From contig NZ_JACIEZ010000002.1 of the NCBI RefSeq assembly GCF_014197145.1, forward strand, positions 1 through 64,000: a DNA stretch of 64,000 bases, written 5' to 3'. Below, piece by piece: positions 1 through 8,646 of this stretch. The stretch comes from Gellertiella hungarica (GTDB lineage: Bacteria; Pseudomonadota; Alphaproteobacteria; Rhizobiales; Rhizobiaceae). Below the pieces are notes generated by a model. The model saw only the letters and a program-made list of their open reading frames with translations, did not search any database and was not told the origin of the DNA. The position numbers and the translations under genes were made by a program. Position 1 is the stretch's first letter. Each line of letters begins with the position of its first letter.

Positions 1-95
1 CATTTGCAGAGACGTTTGCGGGGGACTGCCCCAAGAATCCCCATCCCGATCTCCCCCCTTGAGGGGGAGATGCCCGGCAGGGCAGAGGGGGGTGC
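1..95. repeat. Truncated copy A of the 47-bp-TIR composite repeat
   Basis: Half of the element found complete at 27938-28119 and 32007-32187, in the opposite orientation and cut by the window edge. Positions 1-48 match the interior of the other copies read on the opposite strand. Positions 49-95 are the same 47-bp terminal arm, containing a small CCCCCTTGAGGGGG-type palindrome and a GCCCGGCAGGGC stem. It lies just downstream of the minus-strand gene ending at 213. Confidence 0.85.
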
Positions 96-177
96 ACATC
101 GGCAAACTCCACGCCGCGCGAGGCAGATGGGGGTGCACCTCGTCAAACGCCACGCCACGCCAGGCACACGAAGGTGC
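96..177. repeat. Two 41-bp modules flanking repeat copy A
   Basis: The end of the terminal arm (GGGGGTGC, ending at 95) recurs ending at 136, and in shorter form (GGTGC) at 177, so the spacing is exactly 41 bp twice. Each unit carries a CAAAC-CC-ACGCC core. The same modules flank the other two copies. No coding signal is seen; the reading frames crossing this stretch are low-complexity shadows. Confidence 0.7.
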
Positions 178-212
178 CCCCCGATAAAACCCTTCCCGTC
201 CGGGCAGCGCCG

Positions 213-845
213 TCAGAGGTGGCCGGTTTCGAGGGTGGTGAAGAGGAGATCGAGGGCGGCGGCGAGTTTTTCGTCGACGATGTGGAGATAGGCCGTCCAG
301 TCGTGCAGGCCGGAGAGGTCGTGGCAGCCGTCGGAGATGCCGCGCAGGCCGATCAGGGGGACGCCGAAGCGCTGGCAGGCGCGCAGCACGGCGAAGGTTT
401 CCATCTCCACCAGGTCGGCATCGATGCCGGCATAGGCCGCGCCGGAGATGACGCCGGCGCCTGTCGAAAGCCGCGCTTCCGGCACGCCGGGAATGCGCAG
501 GGGAAGCGGCACCTCGGCCGGAAGGTCGAGGAGGGGCGTGCGGCCCTTTTCGAAGCCGAGCGGGCTGGCGTCCATGTCGCGGTAGCTCGCCGAGACGATC
601 TGGTAGACGCCCGTATGCTCGAGAACGGCCGATCCCGCCGAACCCAGGCAGACGACGAGATCCGGCAGATGACCGGCCGCTGCAAGCTCCGCCAGCGCAT
701 GGGTGACGCCGATGGCGGCCTCGACCGGTCCGATACCGGTGAAGAGGGGTTCGATCCGTTCCCGCAGATGCACGCCATATTCCGCATCCACGGCCATGAC
801 GAAGAGCAGGCGCCGGCCCGCGACGATCTTCAGCGGCGGCGTCAT
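213..845 (-). CDS. 5'-methylthioadenosine/S-adenosylhomocysteine nucleosidase family protein
   Basis: 210 residues, close to the usual length of MTA/SAH nucleosidases (PNP/UDP phosphorylase superfamily), which hydrolyse methylthioadenosine or S-adenosylhomocysteine to adenine and the thio-ribose. Visible family features are a GIGPVEAA segment near residues 37-44, a GSAGS phosphate-loop-like stretch at 68-72, the VEMET motif at 146-150 that binds the ribose, and RGISDG at 168-173 holding the catalytic Asp. The ATG overlaps the stop of the upstream thioesterase gene as ATGA, so the two are probably translationally coupled. Exact substrate preference cannot be read from the sequence. Confidence 0.88.
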   Translation of the reverse strand: MTPPLKIVAGRRLLFVMAVDAEYGVHLRERIEPLFTGIGPVEAAIGVTHALAELAAAGHLPDLVVCLGSAGSAVLEHTGVYQIVSASYRDMDASPLGFEKGRTPLLDLPAEVPLPLRIPGVPEARLSTGAGVISGAAYAGIDADLVEMETFAVLRACQRFGVPLIGLRGISDGCHDLSGLHDWTAYLHIVDEKLAAALDLLFTTLETGHL

Positions 846-1285
846 CCGGCGATGTCCCCGCGCCCGCGAATGACCATCATGGTGCCGGTCATGGAGGCGA
901 TCAGCTTGGCCGGCCCGTCGCCCACCGCATAGGCGCGGCCATCGGCGACGATGATGGTGGAGCCGGGCTTGGTCACGTCGCCGCGAAAGAGAAAGCGCTC
1001 GCCGCGCCCCGGCGACAGGAGGTTGACCTTGAACTCGATGGTGAGGATCGAGGCCTCGGGATCGGTGACGGTGTAGGCGGCATAGCCGCAGGCGGTGTCC
1101 AGTGCGGCGGAGATGATGCCGGCATGCAGGAAGCCGTGCTGCTGGGTGAGCTTCTCGTCGAAGGGCATCTCGATCTCGATGGAGCCGTGCTCCACCCGCG
1201 TCAGCACCGCGCCGATCGTCTCCATCGCCTTCTGCCGTGCATAGCTGGCGGCGATCCTGCCTCGAAAATCGTCAATGTCCGTCAT
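842..1285 (-). CDS. PaaI-family hotdog thioesterase
   Basis: 147 residues when started at the ATG at 1285 (MTDIDDF); the frame is open further upstream but that part is arginine/proline-rich and unlike the family. The hotdog fold is recognisable from the QQHGFLHAGIISAALDTACG segment, which contains the HGG-like active-site loop with His-Ala-Gly and a downstream acidic residue. Enzymes of this family hydrolyse acyl-CoA or aryl-CoA thioesters; the physiological substrate is unknown. The stop overlaps the start of the nucleosidase gene by four bases. Confidence 0.85.
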   Translation of the reverse strand: MTDIDDFRGRIAASYARQKAMETIGAVLTRVEHGSIEIEMPFDEKLTQQHGFLHAGIISAALDTACGYAAYTVTDPEASILTIEFKVNLLSPGRGERFLFRGDVTKPGSTIIVADGRAYAVGDGPAKLIASMTGTMMVIRGRGDIAG

Positions 1286-1349
1286 GCGTTCCGTCCGGTG
1301 CCCTCGTCCGGGCGGACAGTTGCATGAGGGACGGCGTGCGGGCAAGGCC

Positions 1350-1814
1350 TCAATTGAGCATGACGATCGCGCCGTTGAGAAGCGTCGCGAAACTGACCCA
1401 CAGCAGATAGGGAACGAGCAGCAGGGCGGCGGGGCGATCGACCGGGAAGGCGGCGCGGATCAGCGCCACGAGCGTGATCCAGAGCAGGGCGACGATGGCG
1501 AGCGCGGTTCCCGGCATGTGCAGCGCGAAGAAGGCGGGAGACCACAGGAAGTTCAGCACCAGCTGCATCCACCACAGCTTCATGGCCGGCGAGGAGGAGG
1601 CCTTCATGAAGAGCCGCGCGCCGGCAATGCCGATCAGGATGTAGAGCACAGACCAGACCGGACCGAACAGCCAGTTCGGCGGCTGGAAGGAGGGTTTCAC
1701 CAGCGACGCGAACCAGGCATCCGGCATGCTGACCGAGCCGATCAGCAGCCCGCCGCCGAGCGTCAGCAGGATGAAGAGAAGGGCGGTTGCCCAGGGGCTT
1801 CGTGTTGCCGTCAT
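1350..1814 (-). CDS. tspO: TspO/MBR family tryptophan-rich sensory protein
   Basis: 154 residues with about five hydrophobic segments, the usual size for bacterial TspO, an integral membrane protein that binds porphyrins and is linked to tetrapyrrole and stress responses. Visible family marks are Trp-rich turns: W near residue 34, PSFQPPNWLFGPVW around 40-53 (the classic P-x2-PP-x-W-x-FGPVW motif), and a C-terminal NLLWSP-like helix. It is first in the direction of transcription, followed after 64 bp by the thioesterase gene. Whether it shares their promoter is not clear. Confidence 0.92.
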   Translation of the reverse strand: MTATRSPWATALLFILLTLGGGLLIGSVSMPDAWFASLVKPSFQPPNWLFGPVWSVLYILIGIAGARLFMKASSSPAMKLWWMQLVLNFLWSPAFFALHMPGTALAIVALLWITLVALIRAAFPVDRPAALLLVPYLLWVSFATLLNGAIVMLN

Positions 1815-1838
1815 TCAGAGTTCCCCCTGTCCGGTGCG

Positions 1839-2936
1839 TCAGAGATGACGGGTAGATAGGGCGGCAATGTGCTGGTCAAAGGTCAGGGCGAGCTTTTTGT
1901 CGCGGAAGTGCCCGTCATAGGAGGAGAGCGCGAAGCCGCCGGGTGCCGGCGCGATGCCCGCCGCACTGGCAAGGCGCCGGCGATCCACCACCCGCCCGCT
2001 GTCCATGTCCACCGTCACCGCAAAGCCGCCCTTGGGCGAGGCAAGCCCGACGAGCCCCTCGCTGCGGTTCACGGCAATCGCCCCCACATAGAGGGCGAGC
2101 CCTTCCGTCACATCCTCGGGCAGGGCGAGGAAGCGGATCTCCTCGCCGGGTGCGAAGGAGCCGGCAAGCGGCGGGCGGTCGTCGCGCGCGCCCTCGTACT
2201 GGCAGGCAAACCAGATGCGGCCCTTGCCGTCGGTGTCGATGTGCCGGGTGGAGAGGTGCGAGAGATGGGCCGGCAGCCCATGCTTCTCCACAAGCCGGCC
2301 GTCCGTCGCGCCGATCAGCGCGAGCGAGGGCTCCATGCGGTCAAGGTTCAGTTTGGTGCGGCCGAAATCCGGATGGGTCTCGATGCCGCCATTGGCAACG
2401 ATCAGGAGGCGCCCGTCATCCGAGATGGACAGATCGTGCGGCCCGACGCCGAAGGAGGAAAATTCGCCCTTGCGCCGGAAGCCGTCGGTCGCGTCATAAA
2501 CCCCGATGACACCGCGCCGGGCGTCGAAGTCGTTCTCGCAGGCATAGAGGAGGCGCCCGTCGGGGGAGAAGCAGCCGTGGCCGTAGAAATGCCGCCCCTC
2601 CGCCGCCGTGACGACCACCGGCTCGGCAAGCCCCCGGCGCGAGAGCGCCATCATGTAGGTGCCGGGCCGGCGGGCGAAGGCAACGAGCCGGTCCGTGGCG
2701 GGCGAATAGGCGAGCCCGTGGGCGCGGTCGGGCAGGAGGGCACGGTCGACCAGCTCGCCCCGTTCGGTCAGCGTCGCGATGCCGAAGCGGCCGTCCTCCC
2801 CGCGATAGGCGGAGGCAAAGAGCGCATCGGCGGAAAGCGCGGCCCGCGCCCCGGCGGGCGAAAGGCCGGCGAGAAAGGCAGCCCCGCTCGCCTTCAGGAA
2901 CTGCCGCCGGTCGAAGAGAGGGGTGGCGCCGCTCAA
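1839..2936 (-). CDS. DUF1513 (YcnI/beta-propeller-type) protein with Tat signal
   Basis: 365 residues if started at the TTG at 2936; an alternative CTG at 2942 overlaps the upstream stop as CTGA. There is no ATG in the right place, and the frame stays open for another 1.8 kb through the two upstream genes, which is coincidental. Residues 9-16 (DRRQFLKA) followed by a hydrophobic stretch and AGARA form a twin-arginine signal, so the protein is exported folded. The rest has repeated FSPDGRLLY / ISDDGRLLIVANGG blades typical of DUF1513. It is last gene of the iron-type operon, whose other members are imelysins and a DUF1111 haem protein. Biochemical role unknown. Confidence 0.85.
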   Translation of the reverse strand: MSGATPLFDRRQFLKASGAAFLAGLSPAGARAALSADALFASAYRGEDGRFGIATLTERGELVDRALLPDRAHGLAYSPATDRLVAFARRPGTYMMALSRRGLAEPVVVTAAEGRHFYGHGCFSPDGRLLYACENDFDARRGVIGVYDATDGFRRKGEFSSFGVGPHDLSISDDGRLLIVANGGIETHPDFGRTKLNLDRMEPSLALIGATDGRLVEKHGLPAHLSHLSTRHIDTDGKGRIWFACQYEGARDDRPPLAGSFAPGEEIRFLALPEDVTEGLALYVGAIAVNRSEGLVGLASPKGGFAVTVDMDSGRVVDRRRLASAAGIAPAPGGFALSSYDGHFRDKKLALTFDQHIAALSTRHL

Positions 2937-2938
2937 GA

Positions 2939-4018
2939 TCAGTCTCCGTCCGAGAAGGAGAAGCCGGCGCCGAGCCCCAGCGCCCGCCCGTAATCGTCGC
3001 TGAGGCGGGTGATGAGGTCGCGGCCGTTCAGCATCAGGAAGTCGATCCGGGCGCGCTCTTCGGGTTCGGAAAGGGCAAGCTCGATGTCCGGCGAGACGGA
3101 TCTTGCCGTGCGGGCCATGGCCTTCATGACGAAGGCGATGGAGGTGCCGACCGAGCGCTGGTCGTCGGCGAGCAGGTCTTCCATCCCCGCCTTCTTCCAG
3201 AAGCCGATCAGCCCGTCGATATCGGCGCCGATCATCGTCCAGGTATTGCCGGAGCGCCAGAAGATCGCCTGTTTCGGGTTGGCCTTCGCGTCCTTCTCGC
3301 CGGCAAAGGCGCGGATGCGCTGGTCGCGCACCATCTCCGCCCCGTGCACCATGATGCCGAGAAGCTCGACCACGGCCTCTTCCTCGGTGCGGAAGGCGGG
3401 GTTCTGCGGGCCGGGCGTCTTCCAGCTCGTGGCAATGCCGCCGGGCGCCTGCCATGCGGCGACGAACTCGCCGGCAATGGCGTGGAGATTGCCGGCAATG
3501 GCCGCGCCATAGCGGCAGCGATGGGAGGCCTTCTCCGCCTGGAGCGTCTCGTGGCCCTTGCCATAGAGCACGAATTCCAGCGCGCCGAGCCCCTGCACGC
3601 CGACGCTCTTGCCGGAGAGCGTCTCGACGGCGGTGGCGCTTTCGTCCTTTTTCGACAGGATCGCCTGGATCTGCTTCAGCGCGATGCCCTTGCGGTCCGG
3701 GTGGTAGAGCACCCGCTCGAAGCGGTTCTTCTCGAGCGCCGGGCCGCTGCGGATGATCTCGACCGGCCCCCAGGCCTTCAGCGTGTCGGCAAAGGCCTCG
3801 CGCGCTGCCGCTTCCGCCTCTGCCGAAGGGTCGGTGCACAGCGCCTTCATGGCCTCCTCCAGCCTGCCGGTCCGGTCGTCGAAGGCGCGGTAGCCGGGCA
3901 GGATCACCTCGTCCACGGCGCTGGCGAGGACGGCCGGCGCCTTGCCGCTTACCGCCGCAAGTGCCGGCGTTGCGAGAAGACCGAGGCCGAAGGCGAAAAG
4001 GGTGATCGTCGAACGCAT
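2939..4018 (-). CDS. Imelysin (peptidase M75-like) family protein, HxxE-less subtype
   Basis: 359 residues with a clear N-terminal signal peptide (cleavage expected after ATPALA near residue 21), so it is periplasmic or lipid-independent exported. Imelysins such as EfeO and IrpA are associated with iron uptake. The signature region reads GLGALEFVLYG, so the His of the usual GxHxxE motif is replaced while the Glu is kept. This is the paralogue that accompanies DUF1111 proteins. It starts in a TGATG overlap with the DUF1111 gene and ends three bases before the DUF1513 start codon, indicating one transcript. Confidence 0.88.
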   Translation of the reverse strand: MRSTITLFAFGLGLLATPALAAVSGKAPAVLASAVDEVILPGYRAFDDRTGRLEEAMKALCTDPSAEAEAAAREAFADTLKAWGPVEIIRSGPALEKNRFERVLYHPDRKGIALKQIQAILSKKDESATAVETLSGKSVGVQGLGALEFVLYGKGHETLQAEKASHRCRYGAAIAGNLHAIAGEFVAAWQAPGGIATSWKTPGPQNPAFRTEEEAVVELLGIMVHGAEMVRDQRIRAFAGEKDAKANPKQAIFWRSGNTWTMIGADIDGLIGFWKKAGMEDLLADDQRSVGTSIAFVMKAMARTARSVSPDIELALSEPEERARIDFLMLNGRDLITRLSDDYGRALGLGAGFSFSDGD

Positions 4019-5472
4019 CAGAGGGACTCCAGGAAGCGGATGAGGGACTGTCGGTCTTCGGCCGTGGCCCGGCGGAAGCGCTCGCGCGCCGCCTCCGCCT
4101 CGCCGCCATGCCAGAGGATGGCTTCCGCGAGGCTCCGGGCCCTGCCGTCATGCAGGTAGACTCTGTTGCCGTTGACGGTGCCGGCAAGCCCGAGGCCCCA
4201 GAGCGGCGGGGTCCGCCATTCGGTGCCGGAGGCTTCGCCCACGGTCTGCCCGTCGGCAAGGCCCTCGCCCATGTCGTGCAACAGGAAATCCGAATAGGGC
4301 CAGATGCGCTGGCCGCCAAGGGCGGGAATTGTCGCATCCGCCCCGGTGGTGAAGGCGGGGACGTGGCAGGCGGCGCAACCGAGCTCGCGAAACACCGCCT
4401 TGCCGGCGAGCACCGCCCGAAAGCTTGCCTTGCGCCGGGCCGGCACGGCCAGATTGGCCGCATAGAAGACGAGCGCGTCGAAGGCCTCGGCGGAGATTTC
4501 CTGCGGGCCGAGGCGGGGCTGCACGCCTGTCGGCCGGGAGAGACAGTCCGTCTGCGCGCCGGTGCAGTCGCCGAAGGGAAGATCGGCCGCAGGCGAGGCA
4601 ATGCCGATGTCGTGCGCAAGGGCGGCGGCCGTCTGGGCGGCGACGGTGGCGTGCTGCCCCTTCCAGCCGAAGCGACCGAGGGGGCGGATGCCCGTTTCGC
4701 CCGCCACGGCCAGGGCCGGACGGCCGGAAATGCCGTCACCGTCCCGGTCGCCGGGATCGGCATGGGCGAGGATGTCCGCATCCGGGATGGCCTCGATCAG
4801 CCCGAGCCCGATCATCGGCGGGGCGATGCGCGGGGACAGCACGGTTCCGGCGGCAAGCGCCCCGTAGGCGGGTTCGGCAACCGCATAGGAAGGCCGCGAC
4901 AGGCGCACCACGGTCCCGTCGTAAAGCGTTTCGGCACGGTCCTCGCGGGCGATCGCGACCTGTCCCTCCGCGGCAAGGCCGGGGATTGCCCTGTCCTGCA
5001 GCTGGGTTCCATACACGGGATCGGGGAAATTCGGCACGCTTCCCGTCGCGACCATCTGCCTTTCCTGCGCCGTCTGCGGATTGCGCGCGAGGCGAAGGAG
5101 GAAGCCGGTGCCGCTCTCGCCCGGCTCCGGCGAGCGCCCGCGTCCGTCGCGCACATGACAGCTTTCGCAGGAGCGGGCGTTGAAGAGCGGTCCGAGCCCG
5201 TCGGAGGCCTGGGTCGAGGAGGGGGCGGCAACCCACAGCTTGCGGAAGAGGGCGCGCCCGAGATGGAAGCGCATGGCATCGGCTTCGGGCAGGTTGCCGC
5301 TCATCTGGCGGAAGGCTTCCCGGCCGGGCGGGGCAATCGAGGTCGCCGCACCGCCCGACAGCGTCTCCCCCTCCTCGTAAGCCGCTGCCGCAGGGCCCGC
5401 ATCCGCCGCCTCGCCGCGGGCGGCAAGGAGGAGAAGCGCTGCGATCGACAGGGCGCGGGCGAGGGGACGCAT
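4018..5472 (-). CDS. Di-haem c-type oxidoreductase (DUF1111 family)
   Basis: 484 residues with an N-terminal signal peptide (MRPLARALSIAALLLLAARG). Two c-type haem attachment sites are visible, CESCH near residue 103 and CAACH near 366, matching the two-haem MauG/cytochrome c peroxidase-like arrangement of the DUF1111 'thiol oxidoreductase' family. It acts in the periplasm as a redox protein; a role in oxidising or reducing iron for the neighbouring imelysins is inferred from context only. Its stop codon overlaps the ATG of the next imelysin gene. Length is normal for the family. Confidence 0.88.
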   Translation of the reverse strand: MRPLARALSIAALLLLAARGEAADAGPAAAAYEEGETLSGGAATSIAPPGREAFRQMSGNLPEADAMRFHLGRALFRKLWVAAPSSTQASDGLGPLFNARSCESCHVRDGRGRSPEPGESGTGFLLRLARNPQTAQERQMVATGSVPNFPDPVYGTQLQDRAIPGLAAEGQVAIAREDRAETLYDGTVVRLSRPSYAVAEPAYGALAAGTVLSPRIAPPMIGLGLIEAIPDADILAHADPGDRDGDGISGRPALAVAGETGIRPLGRFGWKGQHATVAAQTAAALAHDIGIASPAADLPFGDCTGAQTDCLSRPTGVQPRLGPQEISAEAFDALVFYAANLAVPARRKASFRAVLAGKAVFRELGCAACHVPAFTTGADATIPALGGQRIWPYSDFLLHDMGEGLADGQTVGEASGTEWRTPPLWGLGLAGTVNGNRVYLHDGRARSLAEAILWHGGEAEAARERFRRATAEDRQSLIRFLESL

Positions 5473-5537
5473 CGGCTACCGTGCGGTTTCGGCCACGGGC
5501 GTCTCGGCCCCCGCGGCCTTCTGGTTTCGAAGACGCC

Positions 5538-6824
5538 TTACTGGGCGACGGCGCCTGGATTGTCCAGGCTGTCCGACCCTTCGAGCGTGATGCCGGAAAG
5601 GCCGAGCACCGAGATCACCCGCTGGATGGACTTGGTCTGGTCGACGAGATCGTCCACCGCCGTCTGGATCAGCGCGTTGCCCTCGGTGTTGCCCTCGGCC
5701 AGCATCTGGTCATAGGCTTCGCCGCCTTCGGCGCGCTTGGCAATGGCTTCCATGGCGCTCACGGTTTTTTGAAGCTTGGCCGAGAGCTCCGCATCGAGCG
5801 CCTTGTCCCTGGCCGCCACCAGTTCGGAAAGCGACGGACCTGCCATCTTGGTGCCGTCGACCCGCTCATAGGTGCCCGTATAGGCCTCCTGAAGGCCGCG
5901 CGCATCGTTGAGGTGGGAGTTGTGGGTGTTGTCGGAGAAGCAGTCCTGCTCTTCCTCCGGATCGTGCAGCAGAAGGCCGAGCTTCATCCGCTCCCCGGCC
6001 AGTTCGCCGTAGGAGAGCGAGCCCATGCCGGTCAGCAGGGCCGCGACCCCCTTCCTCGGATCGTCGGTGATGACCTTCGCCGCTTCGCCGCCCGGCTTCC
6101 ACTTGTCGGCCATTTCCTGAAGGTCGGCCACCAGAAGGGCGGAGGCCGCCTTCAGATAGGCGGCGCGTCGGTCGCAATTGCCGCCGGTGCAGTTCTTCGG
6201 GTCGTAATCGGTGTAGGGGCGGTTGCCGGCGCCGGGGCCGGTGCCGTTCAGGTCCTGTCCCCAGAGCAGGAACTCGATCGCATGATAGCCGCTCGCCACA
6301 TTGGCATCGACCCCGCCGGCGCTGTGCAGCTTGCCGGCGATCAGCTCCGGCGTGATCGTGGAGGCATCGACATCCTTGCCGTCGATCTTGACGGTCTTGC
6401 TGGCAATGACATTGGCGATGAAGAGCGCGTTCTCGTCGCTCTCCGAGCCATAGCTTTCGTCCACGTAATCGATGAGGCCCTCGTCCAGCGGCCAGGCGTT
6501 GACCCGGCCCTCCCAGTCGTCGACGACGGGATTGCCGAAGCGATAGACCTCGGTGCGCAGGTAAGGCACGCGCGCCTTCTTCCAGGCCTCGCGGGCGGCC
6601 TTCAGGCCCTCTTCGCTGGGCGCTGCGAGAAAGGCGCCGATCGCGGCGTCAAGGTCCCGCGCCGTTGCGGCGGCATCCTCGAACTTCGCCAGTCCCACCG
6701 CCGCGAAATGCTCCGCAACCGCCTTTTCGTCGGTCGCCGCAGCCATGGCCGTGGCCGAAACCGAAACAAGAAGGCTGGCTGCCAAGGCCAGGCTGCCGGC
6801 AAGGGAAGTGATCGTCCGTCTCAT
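5538..6824 (-). CDS. Imelysin family iron-regulated protein (IrpA/peptidase M75-like)
   Basis: 428 residues from the ATG at 6824, chosen because it is preceded by GGAG and starts a good signal peptide (MRRTITSLAGSLALAASLLV...TAMA); a longer frame runs 24 codons upstream without these features. The imelysin signature YHAIEFLLWGQDL (HxxE intact) lies near residues 196-208, with a second DCFSDNTH segment further on that is typical of IrpA-like members. It heads the operon with DUF1111, a second imelysin and DUF1513. A candidate iron-control element sits about 80 bp upstream. The family binds or processes iron; true peptidase activity is doubtful. Confidence 0.9.
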   Translation of the reverse strand: MRRTITSLAGSLALAASLLVSVSATAMAAATDEKAVAEHFAAVGLAKFEDAAATARDLDAAIGAFLAAPSEEGLKAAREAWKKARVPYLRTEVYRFGNPVVDDWEGRVNAWPLDEGLIDYVDESYGSESDENALFIANVIASKTVKIDGKDVDASTITPELIAGKLHSAGGVDANVASGYHAIEFLLWGQDLNGTGPGAGNRPYTDYDPKNCTGGNCDRRAAYLKAASALLVADLQEMADKWKPGGEAAKVITDDPRKGVAALLTGMGSLSYGELAGERMKLGLLLHDPEEEQDCFSDNTHNSHLNDARGLQEAYTGTYERVDGTKMAGPSLSELVAARDKALDAELSAKLQKTVSAMEAIAKRAEGGEAYDQMLAEGNTEGNALIQTAVDDLVDQTKSIQRVISVLGLSGITLEGSDSLDNPGAVAQ

Positions 6825-6900
6825 TCTGCGCTCCTGAAGGGGTTGGCCCTCTGTCCGGTCGCACACATGGCGGAAAATCAAACTGGTGTCAAACACTCTA

Positions 6901-6919
6901 GTTTAGAACGCTTCGAGGA
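6901..6919 (-). promoter_or_regulatory. Candidate Irr box (iron control element) upstream of the imelysin operon
   Basis: Read on the minus strand the site is CTCGAAGCGTTCTAAAC. It has one perfect TTCTAAA half-site and a degenerate CTCGAAG partner around a 3-bp centre, as in rhizobial iron control elements (TTTAGAA-N3-TTCTAAA from memory). It lies about 80 bp before the start of an iron-type gene and directly abuts the rsmB stop codon. Only one half is perfect, so this is a candidate. Confidence 0.4.
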
Positions 6920-6920
6920 T

Positions 6921-8210
6921 TCAGCCCCTGCGCTGCATCAGGCAGAAGAAGAAACCGTCCGTATCGGTGGAGGCGGGGGTGAGCGTCAGCGTCTCGCCGT
7001 CCCGGCTGTGGGGGCGGGCGCCGGAGGTGCCGAAGAGCCGCTCCCAGAGGGGAAGCGCCGGCTGGATCGCGAAATCCGGGTTCCTCGCGCAGAAGCCCTT
7101 CACCTGGTGCTCGTTCTCCTGCGGGAGCACGGAACAGGTGATGTAGACGAGGCTGCCGCCCGGCCGCACGAAGGTTGAGGCCTGGGTGAGCGCGTCGAGC
7201 TGCTGGACGAGGCGTTCCTCGAGGTTCTTCTCGGTCAGGCGCCACTTGGTATCTGGCCGGCGGCGCCAGGTGCCGGTGCCGGTGCAGGGCGCATCGACGA
7301 GCACGCGGTCGAGCTTGCCCGTCAGCGCCTCGAGATCCTTCCTGTCGTCATGCACCTGGACGTTGCGGGTGCCGGCGCGCTTCAGCCGCTCGATGATCGG
7401 GGCAAGGCGCTTGCGGTCCGCATCATAGGCATGGACCTGGCCCTTGTTGTTCATGGTCGCGGCCATGGCCAGGGTCTTGCCGCCGCCGCCGGCGCAATAA
7501 TCCAGCACCTGCTCGCCCTCCTGCGGCATGGCCAGATCGGCCACGATCTGCGACCCTTCGTCCTGCACCTCGAACCAGCCTTTCTGGAACGAAAGCTCGG
7601 CTGTGACGTTGGGTAGGCGTGAAGGGCCTTCGCCGGCGGGTATCCGGATGCCGTGGCGGGCGATGCGGGCGGGCTGCGCTCCGGCGCGCTCCAGCGCCTT
7701 CACCACCTTGTCGCGACCGGCCTTCAGCGTGTTGGCGCGCAGGTCCAGCGTCGGGCGTCCCGCAAGGGCGACGGCCTCCTCCAGCCAGGCATCGCCAAAT
7801 GCCTCGGCAAAGGCGGGCACGACCCATTCGGGAATGTCGCCCTGGACATGGAGAGGTGCCTCCGTCAGCGGGCGGCTCGCAAAGGCGGAGAGGGAATGGG
7901 CGGAAAGCGGCGGCGGGGCGAAACGGTCGCCGTCAAGCTCGGCGGCAAGGCCCTCGGGGGTCATGCCCCACTGGCGCAGCAGCACCGCATAGGCCAGCGC
8001 CACCGGTCCGTCGTCGTCCATCAGCCAGGCGTGGGAAAGCCGCATGCGCAGGGCGTCGTAGACGATGTTGCCGATGGCGGCGCGGTCGCCGGAACCGGCA
8101 AAGCGATGGTTCAGGCCCCAGTCCTTCAGGGCGTCCGCCACCGGACGCTTGCGGGTCTCGATATCGGCCAGAACCTCGATGGCTCCCGCGAGCCGTCCAC
8201 CCAGTCGCAT
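6921..8210 (-). CDS. rsmB: RsmB/NOP family RNA (cytosine-5) methyltransferase
   Basis: 429 residues. The N-terminal 140 residues resemble the NusB-like RNA-binding domain of RsmB, and the C-terminal half is the SAM-dependent methyltransferase. The SAM loop DYCAGGGGKT is at 237-246, the PC motif DAPCTGTG has Cys309, and the catalytic TCS motif has Cys359, so both cysteines needed for m5C formation are present. In E. coli RsmB methylates C967 of 16S rRNA in the cytosol. The closest functional assignment here is 16S rRNA, though related alphaproteobacterial paralogues are not fully characterised. Confidence 0.9.
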   Translation of the reverse strand: MRLGGRLAGAIEVLADIETRKRPVADALKDWGLNHRFAGSGDRAAIGNIVYDALRMRLSHAWLMDDDGPVALAYAVLLRQWGMTPEGLAAELDGDRFAPPPLSAHSLSAFASRPLTEAPLHVQGDIPEWVVPAFAEAFGDAWLEEAVALAGRPTLDLRANTLKAGRDKVVKALERAGAQPARIARHGIRIPAGEGPSRLPNVTAELSFQKGWFEVQDEGSQIVADLAMPQEGEQVLDYCAGGGGKTLAMAATMNNKGQVHAYDADRKRLAPIIERLKRAGTRNVQVHDDRKDLEALTGKLDRVLVDAPCTGTGTWRRRPDTKWRLTEKNLEERLVQQLDALTQASTFVRPGGSLVYITCSVLPQENEHQVKGFCARNPDFAIQPALPLWERLFGTSGARPHSRDGETLTLTPASTDTDGFFFCLMQRRG

Positions 8211-8289
8211 TCTTTGCTCTCCACGTTATCCGTTCGGGTGGTAGCGGGTGACGGCTTCAAGAGCAAGGCTTGATGGCGCGGGCAGCGCC

Positions 8290-8646
8290 TCAGCCGACGA
8301 TTTCGTAGCAGACCTTGGCCGTTCCGGAGGAAATCATGCCGAGGTTGCGGGCCGCTGCCTTGGAGACGTCGAGCACCCGGCCCCGCACGAAGGGACCGCG
8401 ATCGTTGATCCGGACGACGACGCTCTTGCCGTTGCGCCGGTTGGTGACCTTCACCTTGGTTCCGAACCGCAGCGAGCGATGGGCCGCGGTCAGCTTTGCA
8501 GCATTCATCCGTTCGCCGGAGGCGGTACGGGAGCCGAGGGCATACCAGGAGGCACCGCCGCAACCGGCAGCTTCCGCCGTCATCGGAAGCAGGAAGGTGC
8601 TCGCGGCAAGCGCGCAGGCAGCGAAGGAGATCCGAAACTTAAGCAA
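8290..8646 (-). CDS. rlpA: RlpA-like double-psi beta-barrel septal ring lytic transglycosylase
   Basis: 118 residues with a signal peptide cleaved near AEAA-GC (about residue 27). The mature part is little more than the double-psi beta-barrel: [18 protein letters not shown], then [11 protein letters not shown] and [10 protein letters not shown], whose Asp-Arg-Gly-Pro is the family hallmark. RlpA proteins cleave naked glycan strands at the division site. There is no SPOR domain here, so this is the short form, common as multiple paralogues in rhizobia. A perfect 12-1-12 palindrome lies about 105 bp upstream. Confidence 0.88.
   Translation of the reverse strand: MLKFRISFAACALAASTFLLPMTAEAAGCGGASWYALGSRTASGERMNAAKLTAAHRSLRFGTKVKVTNRRNGKSVVVRINDRGPFVRGRVLDVSKAAARNLGMISSGTAKVCYEIVG

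Noticed and set aside
1839-4781. A 980-codon open minus-strand frame
   Set aside because: Only its last 365 codons look like a protein (DUF1513). The rest is an out-of-frame reading of the imelysin and DUF1111 genes, low-complexity Arg/Pro/Ala.
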